Source: CAYRSA01 sp964494845
GTDB taxonomy: Bacteria > Patescibacteriota > Saccharimonadia > Saccharimonadales > JAGQNJ01
Length of the DNA stretch: 11,608 nt
Assembly: GCA_964494845.1 (NCBI GenBank)
Contig: CAZBSC010000021.1
Span: 1 to 11,608, forward strand
Reading direction: 5' to 3'
Under the pieces are notes generated by a model. It was not told where the DNA came from, did no database searches, and saw only the letters and a list, made by a program, of their open reading frames with translations. The stretch's first letter is position 1. Each line of letters starts with the position of its first letter. Positions 1-6,777 of this stretch are shown in pieces. Position numbers and translations under genes: made by a program.

Positions 1-133
1 TAATCTGTTATGGTATATCCAAAAAATACTTGGTATGCGTGAGTAGGTTCATCCGATTTAACAGGGGTGAAAACCACCGGCAACCGAGCATTTTTATGTC
101 TTTTCCAGAACGGATTTGACGGAAAATATAGCT
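1..133 (+). promoter_or_regulatory. Non-coding leader upstream of rplC
   Basis: No convincing gene is seen here; the frame open from 3 to 119 encodes nothing I recognise and does not look like the end of S10, the usual upstream neighbour. The stretch contains short complementary segments: GGTG (66-69) with CACC (75-78), ATCCG (51-55) with CGGAT (111-115), and TTTTCC (101-106) with GGAAAA (121-126). The last hairpin would end just before the rplC start at 134 and could mask it. A weak extended -10 (TG at 6-7 with TATGGT at 9-14) is possible, but its -35 would lie outside the window. A ribosomal-protein autoregulatory leader is an inference only. Confidence 0.35.
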
Positions 134-781
134 ATGGAACTAAAATCACTTATCACCAGAAAAATCGGTATGACGAGTACTATTGCTGAAGATGGTACGG
201 TTATTGCTGTAACTTTACTTTCAGCTACCCCCAATACAGTCACTCAGGTCAAAAGTGTCGAAACAGATGGCTATAACGCTCTACAAATAGGATTTGAAAA
301 AGCAAAGAAGATGGTTAAACCACTAGCAGGACACGTGAAAAAGTCAAAAGCGGCCCCAAAAGTGATTCGAGAATTCCGCATTGACGAACTAACAGAAGAA
401 ATGAAGATCGGCGAAAGTATAGGCGCCGATTCTTTTGTTATCGGGGATGTAGTAGACGTAATTGGGACAAGCAAAGGTAAAGGTTTTGCGGGAACAATCA
501 AACGACATAATTTCCACAGACAACGGGCAACACACGGTGGTAAAGGAAATACTCGTAAAGTTGGATCTATTGGGTCTATGTATCCTCAAAAGATATTTAA
601 AGGCAAAAAAATGTCCGGACAAATGGGCCATGAACGCGTCACCATAAAGAATCAGAGTATCGCATTGGTAGATACAGAAAAAAACATCATCGGCGTTACG
701 GGCGCAGTACCTGGCCCACGAAAAAGTCTAGTTTTAGTTAAGGCTGTTAGACAAACTCAGGCTAAAGGAGCCAAGTCATGA
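134..781 (+). CDS. rplC: 50S ribosomal protein L3
   Basis: L3 (uL3) is a primary 23S rRNA-binding protein of the large subunit; a long loop reaches toward the peptidyl-transferase centre. The 215-residue product starts with the family signature RKIGMTS (9-15) and has the KGKKMSGQMG segment (156-165) of the conserved core. I chose the ATG at 134 because it puts the signature at the normal distance from the N terminus. An in-frame TTG at 116 would add six residues (MTENIA) and has no better ribosome site. The stop overlaps the rplD start as ATGA, suggesting translational coupling. It is the first complete gene of the cluster. Confidence 0.97.
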   Translation: MELKSLITRKIGMTSTIAEDGTVIAVTLLSATPNTVTQVKSVETDGYNALQIGFEKAKKMVKPLAGHVKKSKAAPKVIREFRIDELTEEMKIGESIGADSFVIGDVVDVIGTSKGKGFAGTIKRHNFHRQRATHGGKGNTRKVGSIGSMYPQKIFKGKKMSGQMGHERVTIKNQSIALVDTEKNIIGVTGAVPGPRKSLVLVKAVRQTQAKGAKS

Positions 782-1422
782 GTGTAGCGACTTTTACTAA
801 ATCTGGAACCAAAGCAACAACTCCTGCAAAACTGGATAAAGCAGTTTTCGGATTGCAAGTTGAAAGCCACGAACTGTTAAAACAGGCCTATGTTGCATAT
901 TTGGCACAAGCCCGTGTTGGGTCTGCTCATGTTAAGCTACGTGGAGAAGTCAGCGGTGGCGGAAGAAAGCCATGGAAGCAAAAAGGCACAGGGAATGCTC
1001 GTGTTGGTTCGATCCGTAGCCCATTGTGGCGAGGTGGTGGCATAACTTTTGGTCCATCTGGCGTCGAAAATTACACCAAAAAACTTAGTACACAGAGTAA
1101 ACGCCAAGCAATTCGTCAGGCTTTGTCAGTATCACAAGACAAGATTAAGGTTATCGAGACATTCGAATGCAAAGATGGCAAAACTGCTCCAACAGTTAAG
1201 CTACTTGATAAAATCGGTGCAAACCGCAATGTACTGCTGGTTGTTAGCCTGAAAGACTCTCTTGTCGAAAGGGCAACAAGAAACGTGCCTAACCTAACTG
1301 TCGCTCAAGCAAACTACCTAAATGTTTATGATGTGATCAATGCTGACTCTATTGTTATTTCGAAAAAAGCGCTAGAAATGGTCCACATATGGCTTACTAG
1401 CAAAGAAGGTAGTACAAAATGA
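778..1422 (+). CDS. rplD: 50S ribosomal protein L4
   Basis: L4 (uL4) binds 23S rRNA early in assembly and its extended loop lines the peptide exit tunnel beside L22. In gammaproteobacteria L4 also represses its own operon; whether that holds here is unknown. The 214-residue length is normal. The extended loop is seen at about residues 55-88, a glycine- and arginine-rich stretch with GGGRKPWKQKGTGNAR followed by SIRSPLWRGGG. A good Shine-Dalgarno sequence (AAAGGAG) precedes the ATG. The gene overlaps rplC and rplW by four bases each (ATGA). Confidence 0.97.
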   Translation: MSVATFTKSGTKATTPAKLDKAVFGLQVESHELLKQAYVAYLAQARVGSAHVKLRGEVSGGGRKPWKQKGTGNARVGSIRSPLWRGGGITFGPSGVENYTKKLSTQSKRQAIRQALSVSQDKIKVIETFECKDGKTAPTVKLLDKIGANRNVLLVVSLKDSLVERATRNVPNLTVAQANYLNVYDVINADSIVISKKALEMVHIWLTSKEGSTK

Positions 1423-1859
1423 GCAAATCATTAGTATTGAAGCCTAGAATGAGCGAAAAAGCTTTTGCGTTAAGCCAAAGTATAAATACTTTTGTCTTCC
1501 AAGTACCTATGTCATCAAACAAAGCCTCTGTCACAGAAGCCGTTACATCACAGTTCGGCGTAACTGTCGAAGATGTTCGTTTGGCAATCGTAAAAGGTAA
1601 GGTCAAAAAGTCTTATAAAAAGCGATCAAGACCTGCTAGCGGTAAACGGGCAGACATGAAAAAAGCCTTTGTAAAGCTGAAGGCAGGCGACACAATCGCA
1701 ATTTTTGAAGCACCAGAACAACCCAAAGAAACTGTAATTTCGAAGGCCGTTAAAAAAGCCAACGAAAAAGCAGCTGCCCCAGCAAAACAAGGACGAATCC
1801 GGTCGGCTCTTGGCAAATCCCAGCGCCAGACCCAAAGTAAAGGGAGCGGAGGCAAATAA
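1419..1859 (+). CDS. rplW: 50S ribosomal protein L23 with a C-terminal extension
   Basis: L23 (uL23) sits at the tunnel exit and is the docking site for trigger factor and the signal recognition particle. Residues 1-97 form the usual domain: the N-terminal LVLKPRMSEKA segment, then VKGKVKKSYKKRSR in the rRNA-binding loop and KKAFVKLKAGDTIAIF at its end. The product is 146 residues, against roughly 95-100 in most bacteria. The surplus (98-146) is a lysine-, alanine- and glutamine-rich tail, probably disordered and rRNA-binding. The tail is in frame up to a TAA one base before rplB, so it is not a frameshift product. The start overlaps rplD as ATGA. Confidence 0.95.
   Translation: MSKSLVLKPRMSEKAFALSQSINTFVFQVPMSSNKASVTEAVTSQFGVTVEDVRLAIVKGKVKKSYKKRSRPASGKRADMKKAFVKLKAGDTIAIFEAPEQPKETVISKAVKKANEKAAAPAKQGRIRSALGKSQRQTQSKGSGGK
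1848..1852 (+). promoter_or_regulatory. Ribosome binding site of rplB
   Basis: GGAGG lies 8 bases before the ATG at 1861, inside the last codons of rplW. It fixes the rplB start at 1861 and argues against the in-frame start at 1810. Confidence 0.8.
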
Positions 1860-1860
1860 A

Positions 1861-2697
1861 ATGGCTGTAACACCTTATAAACCAACTACACCTGCCCGAC
1901 GTGGCATGACAACACAAGACTTTAGCGAAATAACCGCAAAACGTCCCGTTAAATCACTGCTACAGGTTAAGAACCGAATTAATGGTCGCAACAATAGTGG
2001 TCGCATCACTGTTCGTCACCGTGGTGGTGGTGCTAAAAAATTCTATAGAATAGTTGATTTTAAAATGCTTTCCGGTACAAAAGCAACTATCGAAGCAATT
2101 GAATACGATCCAAATCGTACTGCCCATATTGCAAGAATCAAAGATGACCAAGGCAAATACCATTATGTTTTAGCAGCACAGAACATGAAAGTCGGTCAAA
2201 CAATCGAATCCAGTGATGAAGCCCCAATAGAGCTTGGTAACAGACTACCTCTTAAGAATATTCCAGTTGGTAGCGTTATTCATGCAATAGAGCTGCAGCC
2301 AGGGCGCGGTGCACAAATGGTACGAAGTGCCGGTGCAAGTGCGCAATTAGCTGCACGCGAAAATGAATATGCGCAGATAAAACTACCTAGTGGCGAAGTC
2401 AGATTAGTACATATTGAATGCATGGCCACTATCGGAACGGTTGGCAACGTGCAACACCAGAACATCAAGATAGGATCTGCAGGACGTAAGCGTCACATGG
2501 GATTCCGTCCATCTGTTCGTGGAGTAGTAATGAATGCAGTCGATCACCCACATGGTGGTGGTGATGGTGGTGCACATGGTATTGGTAAAGCACCACGTAC
2601 GCCATGGGGACAAAAGACACTTGGATACAAGACTCGTCGTCGAAAAGTAAGTAACAAATTTATAGTTAGATCAAGACATGAAAGTAAGAGGCGTTAA
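1861..2697 (+). CDS. rplB: 50S ribosomal protein L2
   Basis: L2 (uL2) is one of the most conserved ribosomal proteins; it binds domain IV of 23S rRNA, bridges the subunits and supports the peptidyl-transferase centre. The 278-residue product has the typical N terminus (VTPYKPTTPARR), the RHRGGGAKKFYR segment (52-63) and the VDHPHGGGDGG motif, whose first histidine falls at residue 229, the position known to matter for peptidyl transfer in E. coli. The end is basic, as usual. The open frame runs back to 1810, but that would add 17 unrelated residues overlapping rplW; the GGAGG site and family length support 1861. Confidence 0.98.
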   Translation: MAVTPYKPTTPARRGMTTQDFSEITAKRPVKSLLQVKNRINGRNNSGRITVRHRGGGAKKFYRIVDFKMLSGTKATIEAIEYDPNRTAHIARIKDDQGKYHYVLAAQNMKVGQTIESSDEAPIELGNRLPLKNIPVGSVIHAIELQPGRGAQMVRSAGASAQLAARENEYAQIKLPSGEVRLVHIECMATIGTVGNVQHQNIKIGSAGRKRHMGFRPSVRGVVMNAVDHPHGGGDGGAHGIGKAPRTPWGQKTLGYKTRRRKVSNKFIVRSRHESKRR

Positions 2698-2699
2698 CC

Positions 2700-2975
2700 A
2701 TGAGTAGAAGTCTTAAAAAAGGACCATTCGTAGATCCAAAGCTGGCAAAAAAAGTTGCAGCCCTGGCTAAAGACGACCGAACTATTATCAAGACGTGGGC
2801 TCGATCATGCAGCATTGCGCCTGATTTTGTTGGAAAAACTATAGCTGTTCACAACGGCAAAGTTCATGTGCCAGTTTATGTTTCTGAGAACATGGTTGGC
2901 CACAAACTTGGTGAATTTGCTCCTACACGAAAATTCCGAAGCCACGGTGGCAAATTAGCAAAGGGACAAAAGTAA
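2700..2975 (+). CDS. rpsS: 30S ribosomal protein S19
   Basis: S19 (uS19) sits in the head of the small subunit, forms a complex with S13 and takes part in a bridge to the large subunit. The 91-residue product begins MSRSLKKGPFVDPKL and has the conserved IAVHNGKVHVPVYV and GHKLGEFAPTRKFRSHGG segments, all typical. The usual TWSRRSTI stretch reads TWARSCSI here, a mild divergence. The gene starts two bases after the rplB stop with an AGAGG-type ribosome site, and rplV follows after one base. Confidence 0.97.
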   Translation: MSRSLKKGPFVDPKLAKKVAALAKDDRTIIKTWARSCSIAPDFVGKTIAVHNGKVHVPVYVSENMVGHKLGEFAPTRKFRSHGGKLAKGQK

Positions 2976-2976
2976 G

Positions 2977-3153
2977 ATGAGTGTTAAAGCTATAGCNNNN
3001 NNNNNNNNNNNNNNNNNNNNNNNNNNNNNNNNNNNNNNNNNNNNNNNNNNNNNNNNNNNNNNNNNNNNNNNNNNNNNNNNNNNNNNNNNNNNNNNNGACA
3101 AAGTAACAACACCAAATGCTTCGACGAAGCTCAGCACGAGGGAGACAAAGTAA
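2977..3153 (+). CDS. rplV: 50S ribosomal protein L22, mostly lost in an assembly gap
   Basis: Only the two ends are visible. The 5' end (2977-2996) reads MSVKAIA, a good L22 start in the expected place between rpsS and rpsC. The 3' end (3097-3153) reads DKVTTPNASTKLSTRETK and stops at TAA overlapping the rpsC ATG (TAATG). L22 (uL22) lines the exit tunnel opposite L4 and normally has about 110 residues. The 100 Ns hold only 33 codons, too few for the missing core, so the gap length is a placeholder. The visible tail is not part of the normal fold; it contains a short interspersed repeat and is probably a C-terminal extension. Identity rests on gene order and the first seven residues. Confidence 0.8.
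   Translation: MSVKAIXXXXXXXXXXXXXXXXXXXXXXXXXXXXXXXXXXDKVTTPNASTKLSTRETK
2997..3096. other. Assembly gap of unknown true length (100 N) inside rplV
   Basis: Exactly 100 Ns, the usual scaffolding placeholder. The flanks share no overlap, so real sequence is missing; from the length of L22 about 250-300 bases are expected. Confidence 0.95.
3118..3134 (+). repeat. Short interspersed repeat, copy 1 (tail of rplV)
   Basis: GCTTCGACGAAGCTCAG matches copy 2 at 4748-4763 apart from one extra G. It is read as A-S-T-K-L-S within the L22 tail. GCTTC and GAAGC can pair as a small hairpin. The core ends 18 bases before the rpsC start. Confidence 0.7.
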
Positions 3154-3782
3154 TGGGACAAAAAGTAAATCCAATTAGTATGCGTCTTCAGGTCAACAAA
3201 GACTGGCGAAGCAAATGGTTTGCTAATCGACGCGAATACGCAAAATACCTAGGCGAAGACCTAAGTGTGCGACGATTAATCGATAACAAGCTCGGAACAC
3301 GCGCCTCAATCAATAAAGTCGACATTGAACGATCACCTAACCTTGTAACCGTAACTATTGTCACGGCAAAGGCTGGTGTAGTGATTGGGCGCGGTGGATC
3401 CGGGGCTCAAGAGCTAAAAACTGCTATCGAAAAAATTTATTCTGTTCCGGTACGAGTAAACATCGAGGAAATCAAAAAGCCCGAGTTATACGCAAAACTA
3501 GTTGCTGAAAACATAGCATTCCAGTTACAACGCAGGATTTCGTTCCGAAGAGCGATAAAAATGGCAGCAGCCAACACGATGCGTTCTGGTGCAAAAGGTG
3601 TTCGTATTCAGATTTCTGGCCGTCTAAATAATGCTGATATGGCTAGGCGCGAAAAAGAAATTGCCGGAAGCGTTCCTCTGCACACACTAAGAGCAAATAT
3701 CGACTACGCCTACGTACCAGCACACACCCCTGGTGGAATTATTGGAATCAAAGTCTGGATATATAAAGGAGAGGTAGCATAG
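3153..3782 (+). CDS. rpsC: 30S ribosomal protein S3
   Basis: S3 (uS3) lies at the mRNA entry channel of the 30S head and contributes to mRNA unwinding with S4 and S5. The 209-residue product begins MGQKVNPISMRL and carries a type 2 KH domain with the loop IGRGG (78-82). The C-terminal domain has RRISFRRAIKMAAANTMR and ends in GIIGIKVWIYKGEVA, the usual family end, so unlike several neighbours there is no tail extension. The start overlaps the rplV stop as TAATG, with GGGAG upstream as ribosome site. Confidence 0.98.
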   Translation: MGQKVNPISMRLQVNKDWRSKWFANRREYAKYLGEDLSVRRLIDNKLGTRASINKVDIERSPNLVTVTIVTAKAGVVIGRGGSGAQELKTAIEKIYSVPVRVNIEEIKKPELYAKLVAENIAFQLQRRISFRRAIKMAAANTMRSGAKGVRIQISGRLNNADMARREKEIAGSVPLHTLRANIDYAYVPAHTPGGIIGIKVWIYKGEVA

Positions 3783-3783
3783 C

Positions 3784-4203
3784 ATGTTAATGCCCAAGCG
3801 AACCAAGTACCGAAAGGTGCGTAAAGGAAAGATTACCGGAGTGGCTACACGTGGTAATGCTATTGCCTTTGGTGAATATGCTTTGCAATCTCAGGGTATG
3901 GACCGTATAACTTCACGACAAATAGAGTCTGCGCGTCAAGCAATGACAAGACATATTAAAAGAGGTGGTAAAATTTGGATTCGAATTTTCCCACATACAC
4001 CAGTTAGTCGTAAGCCTCAAGATGTAAAGATGGGTAGCGGAAAAGGAAACCCAGAGTTTTTTGTAGCAAAAGTACGACCTGGTACTATCCTGTTCGAAAT
4101 GCAAGGCGTCGAGGAATCTATTGCAAGAGAAGCAATGAGGCTTGCTGCACATAAACTTCCGATTAAGACAAAGTTTTTGGTTCGTGAGGAGGCTTCATCA
4201 TGA
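3784..4203 (+). CDS. rplP: 50S ribosomal protein L16
   Basis: L16 (uL16) joins late in 50S assembly and helps position A-site tRNA. The 139-residue product starts MLMPKRTKYRK, a common L16 N terminus, so the ATG at 3784 is preferred over the one at 3790. The conserved HIKRGGKIWIRIFPHTPVSRKP (split as 57-66 and 67-78) and MGSGKGNPEFFVAKVRPG (83-100) segments are present. A strong ribosome site (AAAGGAGAGG) lies in the end of rpsC. The stop overlaps rpmC as ATGA. Confidence 0.98.
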   Translation: MLMPKRTKYRKVRKGKITGVATRGNAIAFGEYALQSQGMDRITSRQIESARQAMTRHIKRGGKIWIRIFPHTPVSRKPQDVKMGSGKGNPEFFVAKVRPGTILFEMQGVEESIAREAMRLAAHKLPIKTKFLVREEASS

Positions 4204-4400
4204 AAATTTCTGACATCAAGAAGCTATCAACAGATCAATTAACCAAAGATAGCACCCTACTACGTGAAGAAATCGCTCAAATGCGCCAAAAATTAGCACT
4301 TGGTGATGTAAAAAACGTAAGATCAATCCGTAATAAGAGAAAAGATTTAGCTAGAATGCTTACAGTACTCAGCGAACAGCTCACAAAGGAGACTAAATAG
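4200..4400 (+). CDS. rpmC: 50S ribosomal protein L29
   Basis: L29 (uL29) is a small two-helix protein near the tunnel exit, next to L23. The 66-residue length is normal. The product shows the expected pattern of an N-terminal MKISDIKKLSTDQL followed by LREEIAQMRQKLALGD and a basic second helix with VRSIRNKRKDLARMLTVL, the family's RxxRKxxAR-like region. GAGGAGG upstream is a strong ribosome site. It overlaps rplP by four bases and its TAG directly abuts the rpsQ ATG. Confidence 0.96.
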   Translation: MKISDIKKLSTDQLTKDSTLLREEIAQMRQKLALGDVKNVRSIRNKRKDLARMLTVLSEQLTKETK

Positions 4401-4784
4401 ATGGCAAAACAATTAGTGGGTATAGTGAGCTCGGACAAAGCTAACAAGACAATCACAGTTACAGTTAGTACCCGCAAAACTCACCCTATATACCGAAAAC
4501 AATACAGTGTTTCAACTAAGTTTCTTGCTCACGATGAAACAAATCAAGCTACAACTGGTGATAAAGTCAGCATCATAGAGACCAGACCGCGTAGTGCTCG
4601 AAAAAGATACGAATTATTGAGAATCATAGAAAAGCCGATGCTTCGTGCCGAAGACCTAAAGGTCGAGACAGAGGCAGCCGCTAAAGAAGTTAGCGAGCCA
4701 AAGCCAAAGGTTAAAAAAGCCGAAAAGCCGGACGCTGAAGAAGAAGTGCTTCGACAAGCTCAGGATAAAGAGGTAGCAAAATGA
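4401..4784 (+). CDS. rpsQ: 30S ribosomal protein S17 with a C-terminal extension
   Basis: S17 (uS17) is an OB-fold primary binder of 16S rRNA. Residues 1-79 form the normal domain: KQLVGIVSSDKANKTITV (3-20), HPIYRKQY (28-35), DKVSIIETRPRSARKRYEL (54-72). The product is 127 residues against about 80-90 usually. The extension (80-127) is rich in Glu, Lys, Ala and Pro and looks disordered. Its last part, LRQAQDKE (117-124), is encoded by a short interspersed repeat, so part of the extension arose from non-coding DNA. The stop overlaps rplN as ATGA. Confidence 0.96.
   Translation: MAKQLVGIVSSDKANKTITVTVSTRKTHPIYRKQYSVSTKFLAHDETNQATTGDKVSIIETRPRSARKRYELLRIIEKPMLRAEDLKVETEAAAKEVSEPKPKVKKAEKPDAEEEVLRQAQDKEVAK
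4748..4763 (+). repeat. Short interspersed repeat, copy 2 (tail of rpsQ)
   Basis: GCTTCGACAAGCTCAG, near-identical to copy 1 at 3118-3134. Here it is read in a different frame (L-R-Q-A-Q). The core ends 17 bases before the rplN start, nearly the same spacing as copy 1 to rpsC. The sequence resembles a small repeat I recall from many bacterial genomes, including CPR ones. Confidence 0.7.
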
Positions 4785-5149
4785 TCCAGCAAGAATCACG
4801 GTTAAATGTCTGCGATAACAGCGGGGCAAAAGAGATACTTTGCATCCGTGTTCTTGGCGGGACGAGACGACGATATGCAGGAGTTGGCGATGTAATAGTT
4901 GCCACAGTTAAAGATGCATCTCCCACAGGAACGGTCAAGAAAAAATCAGTCGTAAGAGCTGTCGTCGTTAGAACAAAGAACGTCATTCGCCGAAAAGATG
5001 GATCTAGCATTCGCTTTGATGATAACGCAGCAGTTATTATCAACGAAGAACTGTTGCCTCGTGGGACTCGTATTTTTGGACCTGTTCCAAGAGAACTCCG
5101 AGAAAAAGGCTATGCAAAGATCATTTCATTAGCGCCGGAGGTACTCTAG
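4781..5149 (+). CDS. rplN: 50S ribosomal protein L14
   Basis: L14 (uL14) binds 23S rRNA at the subunit interface, forms bridges to the 30S subunit and is the target of the silencing factor RsfS. The 122-residue length is exactly typical. The start MIQQESRLNVCDNSGAKE and the segments GGTRRRYAGVGDVIVATVK and GTRIFGPVPRELREKGYAKI are canonical. It opens the spc-type part of the cluster, but there is no promoter or terminator between rpsQ and rplN; they overlap by four bases, so the S10 and spc parts seem to form one transcript. Confidence 0.98.
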   Translation: MIQQESRLNVCDNSGAKEILCIRVLGGTRRRYAGVGDVIVATVKDASPTGTVKKKSVVRAVVVRTKNVIRRKDGSSIRFDDNAAVIINEELLPRGTRIFGPVPRELREKGYAKIISLAPEVL

Positions 5150-5150
5150 T

Positions 5151-5483
5151 ATGAACACAAAAGTATATAAAATCAGGTTAAAAAAAGGTGACACTGTGAT
5201 GGTCCGTGTCGGCAAATATAAGGGTAAAACCGGTGAAGTTCTAGCTACCTTTCCTGCCGAGAACAAAGTGACGGTCAAAGGAATTAATATCGTAAAGAAG
5301 CACATGAAGCCCAATAAACAATATCCACAGGGCGGAATTATAGAAATGACTAAACCGATTGATGTATCTAAGGTTGGTATCTTGGACGCTACTAAGAGAA
5401 AGCCGTCGAGAATTGGTTACAAGGTTTCTGCTAATGGCGACAAAAAGCGCGTATATAAAACAAGCGGGAAGGAGATTGCGTAA
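5151..5483 (+). CDS. rplX: 50S ribosomal protein L24
   Basis: L24 (uL24) initiates 50S assembly and lies near the tunnel exit. The 110-residue product has a KOW motif near the N terminus: KIRLKKGDTVMVRVGKYKGK (8-27) followed by TGEVLATFPAENKVTVKGIN. The HMKPNKQYPQGGIIEMTKPI segment is the usual continuation, and the DATKRKPSRIGYKV end is normal. GGAGG in the end of rplN is the ribosome site. The stop overlaps the rplE start as TAATG. Confidence 0.97.
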   Translation: MNTKVYKIRLKKGDTVMVRVGKYKGKTGEVLATFPAENKVTVKGINIVKKHMKPNKQYPQGGIIEMTKPIDVSKVGILDATKRKPSRIGYKVSANGDKKRVYKTSGKEIA

Positions 5484-6082
5484 TGGCATCAACAGCATCT
5501 ACTAAATCAAATGCTCGTTTGAAACAACAATACAAGACTACTTATGTAAACGAGCTAAAATCAGAGCTTAAACTCCCAAATATTCATGATGTTCCTCGTT
5601 TGGAAAAAATCGTAATAAATGTTGGTCTTGGTCGCGCAAAAGATGACAAAAAATACATGGAAGTTGCGACCAATACTTTGTCTAAAATATCAGGACAAAA
5701 GCCAGTACAAACGACAGCAAAGCAATCCATCGCTGGTTTCAAACTTCGAGAAGGCAACAAAATTGGTTTGAAAGTAACTCTTAGAGACCAACGTATGTAT
5801 GAGTTTCTGGATCGGTTAATCAATATTGTTTTACCACGACTTCGCGACTTTCATGGCGTAAACAGGAAAGCATTCGACCGACAAGGTAATTACAGCATTG
5901 GATTAACTGATCAAACAGTATTCCCAGAAATTACTTTCGAAGATTCTCAAGTCACACATGGTCTTCAGGTAATTTTAGTAACTGACAGCCAAAATCCTGA
6001 CTACGCTAGAGCTCTACTAGAGAAGTTTGGAATGCCTTTTGAAAAAGACCCGAATAGTAAAGTGAAGAAAGAGAGTTCGTAA
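5483..6082 (+). CDS. rplE: 50S ribosomal protein L5
   Basis: L5 (uL5) binds 5S rRNA together with L18 and contacts P-site tRNA and S13. The 199-residue product is slightly longer than the usual 180 at both ends: a Ser/Thr/Ala-rich start (MASTASTKSNARLKQQYK) and a charged end (KDPNSKVKKESS). Core motifs are present: PRLEKIVINVGLGRA, TTAKQSIAGFKLREGNKIG, FDRQGNYSIGLTDQTVFPEI and ALLEKFGMPF. AAGGAG precedes the ATG, which overlaps the rplX stop; the end overlaps rpsN as TAATG. Confidence 0.98.
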   Translation: MASTASTKSNARLKQQYKTTYVNELKSELKLPNIHDVPRLEKIVINVGLGRAKDDKKYMEVATNTLSKISGQKPVQTTAKQSIAGFKLREGNKIGLKVTLRDQRMYEFLDRLINIVLPRLRDFHGVNRKAFDRQGNYSIGLTDQTVFPEITFEDSQVTHGLQVILVTDSQNPDYARALLEKFGMPFEKDPNSKVKKESS

Positions 6083-6351
6083 TGGCCAGAAAGTCTAATG
6101 TCGCCAGAGACCTAAAAAGAAAAAAAATGATTGTTAAATACGCTGCAAAACGTGCGGAACTAAAATCAATGGGTGATCAGGATGGACTACACAAATTGCC
6201 AAGAAACTCTTCGCCTACTAGATGGAAAAATCGCTGCGAAGAAACTGGCCGGCCACGTGCATTTATGCGAACATTCGGACTGTCCAGACTATCATTCCGT
6301 GAACATGCTAATAAGGGTGAGATTCCCGGTGTAACTAAATCAAGTTGGTAA
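6082..6351 (+). CDS. rpsN: 30S ribosomal protein S14, zinc-free type
   Basis: S14 (uS14) binds the 3' domain of 16S rRNA in the 30S head with S3 and S10. At 89 residues it matches the long, cysteine-free class such as the alternative S14 of Bacillus subtilis, not the 61-residue zinc-ribbon class. Only one cysteine is present (Cys52, in NRCEETGRPRAFMRTFGLSR, 50-69), so no CxxC zinc site can form. The end HANKGEIPGVTKSSW is canonical. The start overlaps the rplE stop as TAATG; its ribosome site (AAGAAAGAGAG) is weak, so coupling to L5 translation is likely. Confidence 0.97.
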   Translation: MARKSNVARDLKRKKMIVKYAAKRAELKSMGDQDGLHKLPRNSSPTRWKNRCEETGRPRAFMRTFGLSRLSFREHANKGEIPGVTKSSW

Positions 6352-6364
6352 GAAAGGACATATT

Positions 6365-6766
6365 ATGACGATGACATCAACAGACCCAATTTCAGATATG
6401 CTTACCAGGATAAGAAACGCTATTTTAGTGCGTAAAAACGAACTACTTGTGCCTCATTCGAACGCAAAACACAGTGTCGCAAAATTACTTGCAAGCAATG
6501 GTTTTATCGATGAAGTAAGTATAGTAAACGACGATGCACCAAAAATGCTAAAAATAGTTGTAAATAAAAATGGTACCGATGCGCGAATCACAGAAATATC
6601 CAGACTGAGCAAACCAGGCCGAAGATGGTATGTAAGTGCCGATGATATTCCTACAGTCAAACGTGGCCGTGGAATGGTTGTAGTATCTACCCCCAAAGGG
6701 ATGATGACAGGTACTGACGCAAAAGCACAGCGTGTTGGTGGCGAATTAATTTGTAAGGTTTATTAA
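6365..6766 (+). CDS. rpsH: 30S ribosomal protein S8
   Basis: S8 (uS8) binds the central domain of 16S rRNA. In E. coli it is the autogenous repressor of the spc operon; that role is not shown here. The 133-residue product starts MTMTSTDPISDMLTRIRNA, and AAGGA lies 6-7 bases before the ATG at 6365, which favours it over the ATG at 6371. The segment SRLSKPGRRWYVSADDIP and the C-terminal VVSTPKGMMTGTDAKAQRVG with GGELICKVY are family hallmarks. Spacers of 13 and 11 bases separate it from rpsN and rplF. Confidence 0.98.
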   Translation: MTMTSTDPISDMLTRIRNAILVRKNELLVPHSNAKHSVAKLLASNGFIDEVSIVNDDAPKMLKIVVNKNGTDARITEISRLSKPGRRWYVSADDIPTVKRGRGMVVVSTPKGMMTGTDAKAQRVGGELICKVY

Positions 6767-6777
6767 AGGAAAATATT

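Noticed and set aside
3..119. Open frame across the leader on the + strand
   Set aside because: It has no recognisable S10 or other motif, no start context, and runs into the region of the rplC start; probably chance.
116..133. TTG start for rplC
   Set aside because: It adds six residues before the usual N terminus and uses a rarer start codon without a better ribosome site.
1810..1860. Upstream start for rplB
   Set aside because: It would add 17 residues encoded within the rplW tail that do not resemble L2; the GGAGG site fits 1861.
2923..3174. Antisense open frames running through the N gap
   Set aside because: They exist only because Ns are read as open codons; they lie opposite rpsS and rplV.
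778..4203. Recoded UGA (glycine) as in Gracilibacteria or SR1
   Set aside because: TGA ends rplC, rplD and rplP at normal protein lengths, and no in-frame TGA occurs in any gene.
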